This document shows, in pieces, positions 28,944-39,325 of a DNA stretch of 64,000 nt. Within the stretch, counting starts at the first letter, position 1; each line of letters starts with the position of its first letter. The translations under genes and the position numbers were made by a program. The notes under the pieces are model-generated. The model did no database searches, was not told the DNA's origin, and was given only the letters and a program-made list of their open reading frames with translations. Source of the stretch: Lentisphaeria bacterium (GTDB taxonomy: Bacteria; Verrucomicrobiota; Lentisphaeria; Victivallales; Victivallaceae); the NCBI GenBank assembly GCA_022009855.1, contig CP091727.1:4154001-4218000 (forward strand), in the 5' to 3' direction.

Positions 28944-30217
28944 ATGGGCAACTACGGCAAGGGAGACACCTCCTGGTTCACGCACGATCGTTTCGGCATG
29001 TTCATTCACTGGGGGCTTTATTCGATGCCGGCGCGGCACGAATGGGTTCGCCATAACGAGAAGATCGATAACGAAACCTACCAGGTCTATTTCGATCTCT
29101 TCAACCCCGATCTCTTCAATCCGAAAGAGTGGGCCAAGGCGGCGCGTGAAGCGGGGATGAAGTACTTCGTCATCACCACCAAGCACCATGAGGGATTCTG
29201 TCTGTGGGATACGAAATATACCGATTACAAGGTTACCAATACGCCGGCCGGACGCGATCTGCTGCGCGAAATCGTGGATGCGTTCCGGGCCGAGGGACTG
29301 CGGGTCGGCTTCTACTACTCTCTGATTGACTGGCACCATCCCGATTTCACCATTGACATGCTTCATCCGCTCTGGGATAAGGTCGATCATGAGGAGTTCA
29401 ACAAGGGCCGCGACATGCGCCGCTATGCGGAATACATGCGCAACCAGGTGACCGAACTTCTGACCAACTACGGGAAGATCGACGTGCTCTGGTTTGACTT
29501 CTCCTATCCCTCCCGCGGCAAGGGGCATGACGACTGGGAGTCGGAGAAGATGATCCGGCTGGTCCGGTCACTGCAGCCTGACATCGTCGTTGACAACCGG
29601 CTCGATCTGCCCGGCTCCGGCGACATCGTCACCCCGGAACAGTTCACCCCGGACCGCGGCATGACCGACGAGGAGGGCAACCCGGTGGTGTGGGAGGGGT
29701 GCCAGACCTTCTCCGGCTCCTGGGGCTATCATCGCGACGAAACCAGCTGGAAGAGTGTTGAAATGTGCATCCAGATGCTGGTCAACCATGTTTCCCGCAA
29801 CGGCAATCTGCTGATGAACGTCGGGCCGACTTCGCGCGGCTACATCGATCGGCGCGCGCTCGACCGGCTCGCCGGATATGCGGAGTGGATGAAATACAAC
29901 TCCCGCTCGATCTACGGCTGCGGCGCCGCGCCGGAAGAGTTTCGGCTCCGCCGGACTGCCGTTACACCTGGAATCCGGAGACCCGCCGGCTCTATCTGCA
30001 CTGCTTTGCATGGCCGTTCAAACACGTCACGCTGCCGAACCTTGCCGACAAGGTGCGTTACGCGCAGCTGCTCGCCGACGGCAGTGAGATCCGGATTCAT
30101 CCCCGGAAGGAGGAGGCGCTCCATCAGACCGCCGGTGCCGGCGAACTGATTCTGGATCTGCCGGTTCTGCTGCCGACCGGCTCCACGGTTCCGGTGATCG
30201 AACTTTTCCTGAAATAA
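28944..30217 (+). CDS. Alpha-L-fucosidase (GH29), frameshifted
   Basis: Retaining glycosidase releasing alpha-L-fucose. WFTHDRFGMFIHWGLYSMPA and YFVITTKHHEGFCLWDT are the GH29 hallmark; the nucleophile Asp lies in IDVLWFDFSYP, and NGNLLMNVGPTSRGYID closes the barrel. A break near 29940 moves the C-terminal beta domain (CRYTWNPETRRLYLHCF) to another frame. No signal peptide, so intracellular. GGAAAGGATGGAAG precedes ATG 28944. About 425 residues after correction. Confidence 0.92.
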
Positions 30218-30234
30218 GCGGCCTTGACGCGAGG

Positions 30235-30278
30235 CGGCGGGTCCTTCGGAAAATCTCCGGGGAATCCGCCGTTTTGTC
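30235..30278 (+). terminator. Possible terminator after GH29
   Basis: CGGCGG and CCGCCG are separated by a long, partly paired loop and followed by GTTTTGTC. Weak but the only candidate here. Confidence 0.4.
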
Positions 30279-30367
30279 TTACTGAATGGTGTTTTTTACT
30301 GGAATTCCACCCGAACCGGGTGTACATTACCAGATAGGTTCAGAATATTCCAGATCGAGGTGAATGT

Positions 30368-30604
30368 ATGCCGATTTTTCGATTTCACTGCCGGAAGTGC
30401 GGTAAAGACGCCGAACTTCTGTTGCCGCGTTACGACTCTCCCGCGGCTTGTCCCTCCTGCGGCTCTTCTGAAATGGAAAAGCAGCTGAGTGTGTTCGCCG
30501 CCGTCAACAAAACCGGCCCGGCTTCCTGTGCCGCCCGCCATGACTGCTCGGCGGCCGGAAGTCACCAGTGCGGCGGCGGATGCTGCTGTCACGGCGGGCA
30601 TTGA
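30368..30604 (+). CDS. FmdB-family zinc-ribbon protein
   Basis: 78 residues. FRFHCRKCGKDAELLLP and CPSCGSSEMEKQLSVFAA form the two-CxxC ribbon of the FmdB (putative regulatory protein) family; the tail is Cys/His/Gly-rich (CGGGCCCHGGH) and may bind metal. The stop is 2 bases before the rsmA ATG. Function in this family is not settled. Confidence 0.8.
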   Translation: MPIFRFHCRKCGKDAELLLPRYDSPAACPSCGSSEMEKQLSVFAAVNKTGPASCAARHDCSAAGSHQCGGGCCCHGGH

Positions 30605-30606
30605 TC

Positions 30607-31433
30607 ATGAACAAACAGCAGCTGCTGGCCGCGCTCGAATCGATCGGAATGCGTCCGGGGCGCGGTCTCGGCCAGAATTTTCTACTCGATGGGAACCTGC
30701 TCGACGCGATTGTCCGGCTGGGGAAGCCGCAGAAGGGGAGATCATCCTTGAAGTCGGTCCCGGCTTCGGCGCCTTGACCCGCCGACTGCTGAAAACCGGA
30801 GCTCAGGTGTACGCCGTCGAATTCGACCACCGCATTGCCGGGTATCTGCGGAAAAACCTGCCGCAGGAAAACTTTCATCTGACCGAGGCGGACGCCTGCC
30901 GGGTGAATTATCAGGAACTCCTGCCTCCCGGAGAACCGTTCCGGGCCATCGCCAATCTGCCCTATTCGATCAGCACGATCTTCATCGCCCGGATGCTCGA
31001 TCTTCCGGACCCGCCGCGAGAGATGTTCTTCATGCTTCAACGCGAAATGGGCGAGCGGCTCGCCGCCGCGCCCGGCACGAAGGAGTACGGGGCGCTTTCG
31101 GTGCGGACTCAGCTCAGGTATACGGTTAAGATCGAGAAGCTGGTGCCGCCGGAGGTGTTCTTCCCGCCGCCGGAAGTGGAGTCCGCGGTGGTCTCCTTCC
31201 GGCTTCACGATCGCGCGCCGGAGCCGGAAATACTCCGCCTGCTGCCCGGTGTGGTGAAGACCGTCTTCGCCCAGAGACGCAAGCAGCTCGGCAAAGTTCT
31301 CTCTTCAAACTACGGCCGCGAGCGTTCACTTGCCGCACTTGAAGCGCTCCATCTGCCGACGGAGATCCGGCCCGACAAGCTCACTGTCCAGCAGTACATC
31401 GAACTTACACGGCAGTTGTTTCCCGCCCGCTGA
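30607..31433 (+). CDS. rsmA: 16S rRNA (A1518/A1519) dimethyltransferase RsmA (KsgA), frameshifted
   Basis: Dimethylates two adjacent adenines at the 3' end of 16S rRNA. RPGRGLGQNFLLDGNLL, motif I ILEVGPGFGALT, IANLPYSIS (the N6-adenine NLPY motif) and VFFPPPEVESAVVSF are diagnostic. The break lies near 30738: AAGGGGAGATC needs one more G to read QKGEIILEVG. ATG at 30607 directly after fmdB. The stop is 5 bases from the convergent beta-propeller-like gene. Confidence 0.95.
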
Positions 31434-31438
31434 CCGGC

Positions 31439-32646
31439 TTATTCCACCGCATACAGCGCAGTCTTGACCCAGCGGCGCGGACGAATTTCCAGTAGCCACA
31501 GGTTGCCGCGGTGGTCGATCTGAAGCACTCGCGGCCGAGCGCCGGAGAGAGGAAAAACGCGGTAGTTGTCGTTCCGGTTGACCGGCTTGAGCTTGCGTGG
31601 TGAAACAACTGCGGACGGGGTGCTTTTCTCCGGCAGGCGGTAGAGGGCGAGCGATTCGTTGATCGGTATGCCGAGCAGGAACTCCCCGTCCGGCAGGAGG
31701 CAGCCGATGCCGCTGCATTTGTCGGCCAGCAGCCGGACCGTGTTCCGCCCGACCAGCCAGGCGGGACGATTCGGTGTACCCAGCACCAGCCAGCTGCCGT
31801 CGGCCGAGGCTGCGGCGCCCCACTCCGGGATGGTCGCGGCCGGCAGTTCCGTTGAGGAGACCAGTTCCGCTCCCCGCAGGGTGAGCCTGTAGAATTCCAC
31901 CCGCCCCTGACCGAAGAGATGGAGATGTTTCCGGTCGATGGTGATCAGCAGGCGGGGATCGGAAATCAGAGTGCGCTGACGTTGCGGAGCGGCCTGAAAT
32001 GCGCCGTTTTCCAACCGCAGGAAGTAGGGGGTGTTGCGGCAGGTGAACCAGGTGCGGGTTCCATCCGAAACCGCGGAGAGAATCGGTGTTTTTGCCGGAA
32101 CCGATTCCACCGCATCCGCCGGGTCCGCCGGGTCGAAGAGCAGCAACCTCTCCGGGCGGTTGAGTTCCGGCTGAGGCGCTTCAATTGCCAGCAACCGGTC
32201 GTAGCCGGCGAATTCCAGACTGGTTAGACGGCGACCTTCCAGCAGTTTTGCATTGACCAGTTTTCCGTTGAGCAGGTTGAAGTAGAGCAGGCGGGTTGAA
32301 TTTGGGCCGGTCGGGGCGCCTACGGTTTCCGCAACGACCAGGACGCTTTCATCCGGCGACAGCGCTGCCGCAGCGAGTGCGGCTCCGCCGGTGACTCTCG
32401 TCACCGCGGGGGGGGGGTCCAGCGGAAGAGCTTGTCGTTTTCCGCCAGGCGGGCGGCGAGCATGCCCGGCGGCGTGCCGACACGGTTGTCGGTTCCCGGA
32501 GCGTCGATGGCAAGCAGGCTGCCAGTTTCCTGAATCTGCGGCAGTTTTCGTCCTGCATCGGGGTCGATGATCGGGGGCAGACCTGCTGTCGCACAAGTTG
32601 CCGCAAACAAGAGAAGCGGAAGGATTCGGAACGAATGCCGTGCCAT
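31439..32646 (-). CDS. Secreted protein, possibly beta-propeller, frameshifted at a 10-G run
   Basis: Not recognised by family. ATG at 32646 with GGAGGTTCCCC; signal peptide MARHSFRILPLLLFAATCATA. After a break at a run of ten G (32408-32417) about 320 residues follow with repeated strands such as AAAALSPDESVLVVAETV, AAASADGSWLVLGTPN and VLQIDHRGNLWLLEIRPR, of a WD40/propeller-like rhythm. Periplasmic location is likely. It is divergent from the histidine kinase gene. Confidence 0.6.
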
Positions 32647-32659
32647 GGGGAACCTCCGG

Positions 32660-32688
32660 TTGAGTTTCGGTTTGAGTTGTGCTATTGT
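32660..32688 (+). promoter_or_regulatory. Possible promoter of the histidine kinase gene
   Basis: TTGAGT and TATTGT with a 17-base spacer, 31 bases before the ATG at 32720. Confidence 0.45.
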
Positions 32689-32719
32689 ATATTAATGACA
32701 CGATATGGGGGAGAATGCA

Positions 32720-33855
32720 ATGGGCGTCAATAAAAATTTTCTGGATCGTTTCAGCGAGCGTCTCGAAGATCTCGACACCAACAGCCGCCAGGCCTACATT
32801 CTGCGCCTCGCCCGGGAGCGCGGATTCTTCGAAACGGTGTTCAATGCGGTCGAAGAGGGAATTCTGGTGGTGGACCGGCGATTGAAGATCCGTTACTTCA
32901 ACCGTGCAGCGAAGGAGATGCTCGCCCTCCCGGAAGATCTCTCCCATCTGCGCGTCTCCCAGCTGTTGCAGGGCGTGGACTGGCGGCGCATCCTCCGCGA
33001 GGACGAGGAGGAGTGGACCCGGGTTGCCCGCCAGGAGGTGGAGATTCTCTACCCGGTCCGGAGGTTCATTCAATTCTATCTGGTTCCTTTCCCGGAGGAT
33101 GCCGGGCTCGCCGCGGCGATTATCCGGGATGTGACCGAGAGCCGCAGCCGCACCATGTCCGAACTGGAGCGGGAGACCGCTTCCGCGGTTTCGCTTCTCG
33201 CCGCCGGGGTGGCGCACGAGATCGGCAACCCCCTCAACAGTCTCTACCTGAATCTTCAGCTTCTGGAACGCTCGTTCATCGGCAAGGTGGAGATTCCTCC
33301 GGAAGAGATGGCCGAGATGGTCCGAAGCTGCAAGGGCGAGGTGGAGCGGCTCGACAGCATCATCCACGGTTTTCTGACGGCGATCCGGCCGGGAGAACCG
33401 AAGTTCGCCCCGGTCGACGTCAAGAGTCTGATCGTCGACGTTCTCAACTTCATGCGTCCGGAAATTGAAGCGCGGCAGGTGACGGTGACCTGCACCTGGG
33501 GGGCGGAAAAACTTCCTCCGGTTTCGGGAGATGCGTCCCAGCTCAAGCAGGCGTTTTACAATATCATCCGCAACGCAGTTCAGGCGATGAGCAACGGCGG
33601 CGATCTGGGAATTTTCGGCTATGCCGATTCCGAATACCTGGTGCTGGAGTTCGCCGACTCCGGCAAGGGATCACCCCGGAGGAGCTCAACACCATGTTCA
33701 CCGCCTTCAAAACCAACAAGGCGGGAGGAAACGGCATCGGCATGATGATCATCGAACGGGTCTGCAGGGAACACGGCGCGGAGTTCGGCATCGTCTCGGT
33801 TCCGGGGAAGGGGCGGCGTTTCAGATCCGTTTTCCGCGCGGAGGGCGCCGGCTGA
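32720..33855 (+). CDS. Soluble PAS-containing sensor histidine kinase, frameshifted
   Basis: No membrane segment, so a cytoplasmic sensor. PAS domain residues about 35-140 (FFETVFNAVEEGILVVDRR, IRYFNRAAKEML); dimerisation helix with phospho-acceptor His in GVAHEIGNPLNSLYLNLQLL; N box FYNIIRNAVQAM; G1 FADSGKG; after a break near 33672, TMFTAFKTNKAGGNGIGMMI forms the F/G2 region. The ATG at 32720 is favoured by the GGGGGAG 6 bases upstream. No response regulator gene is adjacent, so it is an orphan. The very end may contain another break. Confidence 0.83.
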
Positions 33856-33901
33856 GGATGCTGCCTTCCGCCGCACCCGAGGCGTGAGAAGCGGGAACTG
33901 C

Positions 33902-34288
33902 TTACAGCTTGATCTCATCCTTCAGCGCACAGATCGCCTCGACCGCCTCCATGAAGAGAACGCTCGGAAGCTCCCCCAGCTCGTCCGCTTCGGCGTCTTC
34001 GTCGGATGTGCGCAGAAAAATCTCCTCCTCCCCTTCGAACCGGCGGACCGGTCGAAGCACTTCGTCCGGATCGGCCGCGGCGGTGTCGAGCACGTAGACA
34101 CCGGCGTCCGGCCAGTTTTCCAGCAGATCGTTGCGACGAATGATATCCATGACCGCCTGATGCTCGTCCCAGAAGTACACCTGGAACCGGGTCGCACGGT
34201 GATTCCGCCATTCCACCGCGGTGAGGATGACCGCGTCGTTCTTCATGGTTTCCCGGGCAGATTCGACGATGAGTTTGAGTTGCGGCAT
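33902..34288 (-). CDS. Hypothetical acidic protein
   Basis: Not recognised. The open frame extends to 34501, but the ATG at 34288 (MPQLKLIVESARETMKND) is more likely, since upstream codons are AT-rich and cover the adhE promoter region. About 128 residues, soluble, acidic middle (FEGEEEIFLRTSDEDAEADE) and helical end. No close neighbour on this strand. Confidence 0.45.
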   Translation of the reverse strand: MPQLKLIVESARETMKNDAVILTAVEWRNHRATRFQVYFWDEHQAVMDIIRRNDLLENWPDAGVYVLDTAAADPDEVLRPVRRFEGEEEIFLRTSDEDAEADELGELPSVLFMEAVEAICALKDEIKL

Positions 34289-34410
34289 GATATTGATTCC
34301 GAAGGTTTTTGAGCTGAAAGCCCATGGGTTGGCGTTTCTGGTATTCTTTACTATTTCTCCATTTCCTCTTTTTTTCAAGAAAAATTTGTATTTTTTTTGA
34401 AAAAATCCTC

Positions 34411-34438
34411 TTGCATTCCCCGAGGGAAATGGTATATT
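34411..34438 (+). promoter_or_regulatory. Promoter of adhE
   Basis: TTGCAT and TATATT with a 16-base spacer; start expected near 34445, leaving a leader of about 97 bases before the ATG. Confidence 0.65.
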
Positions 34439-34453
34439 AGGCCTAGATAAAAA

Positions 34454-34479
34454 AATATCGATGTTTAAATATCGATATT
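34454..34479. promoter_or_regulatory. Repeated AATATCGAT in the adhE leader, possible operator
   Basis: AATATCGAT occurs at 34454 and 34468 (14-base step), the second as the perfect palindrome AATATCGATATT (34468-34479). Just downstream of the start site, suited to repression. It does not resemble the Rex consensus; the regulator is unknown. Confidence 0.4.
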
Positions 34480-34541
34480 CCGGTACCGAAGTTTTCGGCA
34501 TTCCATCAGAATCTTCAACTCGATTTCAGGAGGACGGAATT

Positions 34542-37175
34542 ATGAGCACGAAAGAGAGCAAGGCAAAGGCTGCGGCTCCCGCCGCTGTTCCCGGCGAGGA
34601 GCAGGAGCGGGAACAGCTCAACACGCTGATCGCCAAAGTCAAGGCGGCGCAGGTTAAGTATGCGGAATATACTCAGGAGCAGGTGGATGCGATTTTCGCC
34701 GCCGCCGCGCTCGCCGCGAACAATGCGCGGATTCCGCTGGCTCAGATGGCGGTTGAGGAGTCCGGCATGGGCGTGGTGGAAGACAAGGTCATCAAAAACC
34801 ACTTCGCGGCCGAGTATATCTACAACAAATACCGCGATATGAAAACCTGCGGTGTGATCGAAGAAAACGAAGCGATGGGAATCGCCAAGGTTGCGGAACC
34901 GGTGGGCGTCATCGCCGGCATCGTTCCGACCACCAATCCGACGTCGACCGCGATCTTCAAATCCCTGCTGGCGCTCAAGACCCGCAACGGCATCATCTTC
35001 AGTCCGCATCCGCGCGCCAAGAAATGCACGGTTGCCGCTGCGAAAATCGTACTCGATGCCGCAGTCAAGGCGGGGGCTCCCGAGAACATCATCGCCTGGA
35101 TCGACGAACCCTCTGTGGCGCTTTCCGGCCATTTGATGAGCCATCCGGACATCAGTCTGATTCTGGCCACCGGCGGCCCCGGCATGGTCAAGGCTGCCTA
35201 TTCGAGCGGCACTCCCGCGGTCGGCGTCGGTCCCGGCAACGTGCCGGTGGTGATCGGCGACACCTGCGATATCCGCATGGCGGTGAGTTCGATTCTTCAG
35301 AGCAAGACCTTCGACAACGGCATGATCTGCGCGTCGGAGCAGTCGGTGACTGCGCTGGCTTCGATCTACGATGACGTCAAGAAGGAGTTCACCTACCGCG
35401 GCGGCTATATTCTGTCGAAGGAGGAGGCGAAAAAGGTCGGCGACGTCATCCAGATCGACGGCAAGCTCAATCCGAAGATCGTCGGCCAGAGCGCCTGCCA
35501 CATCGCCGAGATGGCGGGGATCAAAGTGCCGGCCGGGACGAAGGTCCTGATCGGCGAGACGGACGGCGTCGGCCCGGATTATCCGTTCAGCCGGGAAAAC
35601 TTTCTCCGGTTCTCGCGCTCTACAAGGCAAAAACCTACGAGGATGCGGTCGAAAACGCGAAGAAGCTGCTCGAATACGGCGGTCTCGGCCACACCAGCGT
35701 GCTCTACACCAACTCACAGAACTTTGAGCGTGCCAAATACTTCGGGCACATGATGATGTCCTCCCGCACGCTGGTCAACATGCCTTCCAGCCAGGGGGCG
35801 ATCGGCGACATCTACAACTTTGCGCTGAATCCCTCACTGACACTCGGCTGCGGCAGCTGGGGCGGCAATTCGGTCAGTGAAAACGTCACGCCGAAGCATC
35901 TGCTGAACATCAAGTCCATCGTGAAACGGAGAGAGAACATGCTGTGGGTCAGAATTCCTCAGAAAGTTTACTTCAAATACGGCTGCCTGCCCACCGCGAT
36001 CGGCGATCTTGAAGGCCGCCGGCGGGCGTTCATCGTCACCGACAAATTCCTCTATTCGAGCGGGATTCTTGCGGACCTGCTGCACAAGCTCGATGCGATG
36101 AACATCGCCTACGATGTCTTCGCCGACGTCGAGCCGGATCCGACCATTCAGCTCGCGCGGCGCGGTCTGGAGCGGATCAACTCCTTCCAGCCCGATGTGA
36201 TCATCGCCGTCGGCGGCGGTTCGCCGATCGACGCGGCCAAGATCATGTGGCTGATGTATGAACATCCGGAGATCAGCTTTGAAGATGTGGCCATGCGCTT
36301 CATGGATATCCGCAAGCGGATCGTCCGGCTGCCGGAACTCGGAAAGAAGGCCATGATGGTCGCCGTGCCGACCACCTCGGGAACCGGTTCGGAAGTGACT
36401 CCCTTCGCGGTGATCACCGACGCCGACACCGGTAACAAGTACCCGATTGCCGACTACGCGCTGACGCCGAACATGGCGATCATCGACACGCAGCTGGTCA
36501 TGAAGCTGCCGAAGCAGCTGACTGCGTACAGCGGCATCGACGCTCTGACGCACGCTCTCGAAGCGCGGGTTTCGGTGATGGCGAGCGACTACACCAACGC
36601 GTTGGCGATGGAAGCGGCCAAGCTGGTCTTCGAAAATCTGCCGCGCTGTTATCATGACGGTCCGATGGATGAAGAGGCGCGCGAGCATATGCACAATGCG
36701 TCGGCCATGGCCGGCATGGCGTTTGCGAATGCCTTCCTCGGCGTCTGCCATTCGATGGCGCACAAGCTCGGCGGCATGTATCATGTCCCGCACGGCCTCG
36801 CCAACGCGATGCTGATCTGCGAGGTGATCCGCTACAACGCCACCGACTGCCCGGCGAAACAGGGAACCTTCCCGCAGTACAAGTATCCGCATGCCAAGGC
36901 GGCATATGCTAATTTGGCGACCTACTGCGGCTTCGACGGGCGCGACGACGACGAGCGGGTCGAAAATCTGATCGAAGCGATTGAAAAGCTCAAGAGGGGA
37001 GCTGGAGATCCCGAAGAGCCTCAAGGCTTACGGGATCGACGAGAAGACCTTCCTGGCCAACCTCGACGAGCTGGCGGTCAAGGCATTTGACGATCAGTGC
37101 ACCGGCGCGAATCCGCGCTATCCGCTGATCGATGAGATCAAGCAGATGCTGCTCAACGTCTACTACGGCCGATAA
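34542..37175 (+). CDS. adhE: Bifunctional acetaldehyde-CoA/alcohol dehydrogenase AdhE, frameshifted
   Basis: Reduces acetyl-CoA to ethanol in two NADH steps. About 878 codons, normal for AdhE. N-terminal aldehyde dehydrogenase: PVGVIAGIVPTTNPTSTAIF, PGNVPVVI and catalytic Cys in NGMICASEQS. Linker SWGGNSVSENVTPKHLLNIK. C-terminal iron alcohol dehydrogenase: AVGGGSPIDAAKIMW, PTTSGTGSEVTPFAVI and metal His in GVCHSMAHKLGG and HVPHGLANAM. Breaks near 35603 (run of A) and 36998 (run of G). AGGAGG precedes the ATG. It stands just upstream of the hydrogenase cluster, which has its own promoter. Confidence 0.95.
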
Positions 37176-37193
37176 TCGGCGGAAAAACGGAAT

Positions 37194-37240
37194 GAGGAGG
37201 GCTCTTCCTGCGGGAGGAGTCCTCTCTTTTCTGTCTTTTT
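37194..37240 (+). terminator. Intrinsic terminator of adhE
   Basis: GAGGA...TCCTC outer and CTCTTCC...GGAGGAG inner stems, followed by TCTTTTCTGTCTTTTTT. Confidence 0.7.
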
Positions 37241-37254
37241 TCCGTGGATTTCAC

Positions 37255-37283
37255 TTGAAAAATCAACGGATTCAATGTAGATT
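37255..37283 (+). promoter_or_regulatory. Promoter of the hydrogenase cluster
   Basis: TTGAAA and TAGATT with a 17-base spacer, 29 bases before the first ATG of the cluster (37312). Confidence 0.65.
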
Positions 37284-37311
37284 GCCGCATAACCATGGAA
37301 AGGAACGTCTG

Positions 37312-37569
37312 ATGGCGAAACCGAAGATCGTAGTCTGCCTCGGCAGCTCCTGTTTTGCACGCGGCAATGAGGAGAACATCCGGGTGGTCGAAGCCTATCT
37401 TGAGGAGAACTCTTACCAGGACGATGTCGATGTCGAGCTTTCCGGCACGCTCTGTCAGGGCAGATGCGCGGAGGGGCCGAACGTGATTGTGGACGGGAAG
37501 ATCTACAGCAAGGTCGATCCCGGCGTGATGCTCGACATTCTGCGCCGGACATTGCCGCCGCGCAGCTGA
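37312..37569 (+). CDS. Thioredoxin-like [2Fe-2S] ferredoxin
   Basis: 85 residues, intact. Cysteine pattern CLGSSC ... CQGRC (C-x4-C and C-x3-C) of the NuoE/HydC-type [2Fe-2S] fold, with VDGKIYSKVDPGVMLDIL as the family end. It probably passes electrons to the hydrogenase-like protein encoded 35 bases downstream. Confidence 0.85.
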   Translation: MAKPKIVVCLGSSCFARGNEENIRVVEAYLEENSYQDDVDVELSGTLCQGRCAEGPNVIVDGKIYSKVDPGVMLDILRRTLPPRS

Positions 37570-37604
37570 AGCCGGAAATCAGAAAAAACGGAGGAGTCTT
37601 CACC

Positions 37605-39324
37605 ATGAATCTGCATTTCCCGGTGTTTACCACCGAAAACATCTGCCATGACTGTTACAAATGCATCCGCCATTGCCCCTGCAAGGCGATCCGCATTGTC
37701 GATGGGCGGGCCGGCGTGATTCAGGAGCTTTGTGTGGCCTGCGGCATGTGTGTCAAAGTCTGTCCGGCACACGCCAAGAAAATCCGGCCCGATCTAGCCC
37801 GGGCGCGTTATCTTCTCGGTACCGGCAAAAGGTCTATGCCTCGCTGGCGCCCTCGTTTGTCAGCTATTTCCGCAATGTGCCGCGGGGTGCCCTGGTGGCG
37901 GCGCTCAAGCGGCTCGGATTTGCCGGAGTCAGCGAGACCGCGCTCGGCGCTCAGGTGGTCAGTGCGGAAACCGGAGCGTTTCTCGCCAAGGCGGAGCCGG
38001 GGGGTCTACTTGTCCAGCGCCTGTCCGGCGGTGGTGGATTTTGTCCGAAAATACGCTCCGGACTATGCGAAAAACGTGGTTCCGGTGCTCTCCCCGGTTT
38101 TGACTCATACCAAGATCCTCCGCCAGACGTTCGGCGACGAGATCGGCGTAGTGTTTTTCGGTCCGTGTGTGGCCAAGAAAAATGAATCCGACCGCCATCA
38201 GGAACTGCTGGATCTTGCACTCACATTTGCGGATCTGGAAGAGTGGCTCACGGAGGAGGGGATCGATCCGGCCTCGATCAATCCGAGTGATTATCAGAAC
38301 ATGGTTCCGGAATCAGCCGAGGAGGGGCGGGTTTACGCGATTGAGGGGGGGATGAACGACACGCTGCGTGCGCCTTCGGCCGATATCCGTTATCTTGCAG
38401 TTTCCGGTCTGGTCAATCTCAACCGGCTGCTGTGTGAAGACCCGGAGGCGGCGAATTCAAAGGCCTGCAAGATCTTCATCGAATGCCTAGCCTGTCCCGG
38501 CGGCTGTGTCAACGGTCCGGTAATGCCGGCCCGGCAGGGCGGGACACTGGGGGCGGTCATCGAGGTTGCCCGGGAATATGACGGCAACAACAGTCTGGCC
38601 CGGCCGACCGATCTGCCGATCGAAGAGCCGGTGCATGCGGAACCGGAAATCGCCCCCGAAGTCACGGAGGAGCAGCTGCGCAACGCACTTGCTTCGGTCG
38701 GCAAATTCACTCCGGCCGACGAACTCAACTGCGGCGGATGCGGCTATTTCAGCTGTCGCGACTTCGCCCGGGCGCTGGTGGCGAACAAAGCGGAAGTGGA
38801 GATGTGTGTCTCGCACCTGCGGCAGCTGGCCCAGAAGAAGAGCAACGCGTTGATCCGCTATATTCCCGCTGGGGTGGTGATCGTCGACCGCCATCTGCGG
38901 ATCGTCGAATGCAATCGCCGGTTCGCTGAGCTGTTCGACGAGGATACGGTGCTCGCCTACGACTCCTGCGGCGGCCTGACCGGAGCGGGAACTGAGCGCC
39001 TTCGCCGATTTCAGCGATCTGATGGCGGCGGCGTTGCTTTCCGGCGGGGAGGTTGAGCGCCACAATCAGGTGTGTGGAGACAAGATTTTGAACATCAGCG
39101 TCTTTACGATTTCTCCGAATCAGAGTGTCGGTGCAATCATCCAGGATGTCACCAGCCTCGAGCTTCACCGGGAGCAGGTGTCGGAAAAGGCGCGGGCGGT
39201 GATTCGCAAAAACATCATCACCGTTCAGAAAATTGCACGAAATCTCGGCGAGCACATGGCGGAAACGGAAATTCTGCTGCGTGAAGTCGCCGGCAGCTAC
39301 ACCGAGATCAAAGGGAAGAAGTGA
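37605..39324 (+). CDS. Sensory-type [FeFe] hydrogenase with FeS and PAS domains (HydS-like), frameshifted
   Basis: Order of domains: 2x[4Fe-4S] (CHDCYKCIRHCPC, CVACGMCVKVCP), residues 13-60; H-cluster domain about 75-380 with L1 YLSSACPAVV, L2 FFGPCVAKKNES, L3 CLACPGGCVNGP; an FeS domain (CGGCGYFSCRDFA ... MC); PAS (RYIPAGVVIVDRHLRIVECN); helical tail. The L1 motif reads SACP where catalytic enzymes have SCCP, so the proton-relay Cys is Ala, as known for sensory HydS proteins. Breaks near 37830, 38003 and 38985, all beside short runs of A or G. ATG at 37605 with GGAGGAG. Confidence 0.87.
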
Positions 39325-39325
39325 G

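Noticed and set aside
32647..33367. N-terminal extension of the minus-strand frame over the histidine kinase
   Set aside because: The secreted protein starts at 32646 with a signal peptide and ribosome-binding site; the extension is antisense to the kinase.
34439..34541. Rex operator at adhE
   Set aside because: No TTGTGAA-N4-TTCACAA-like sequence; the repeat present is AATATCGAT.
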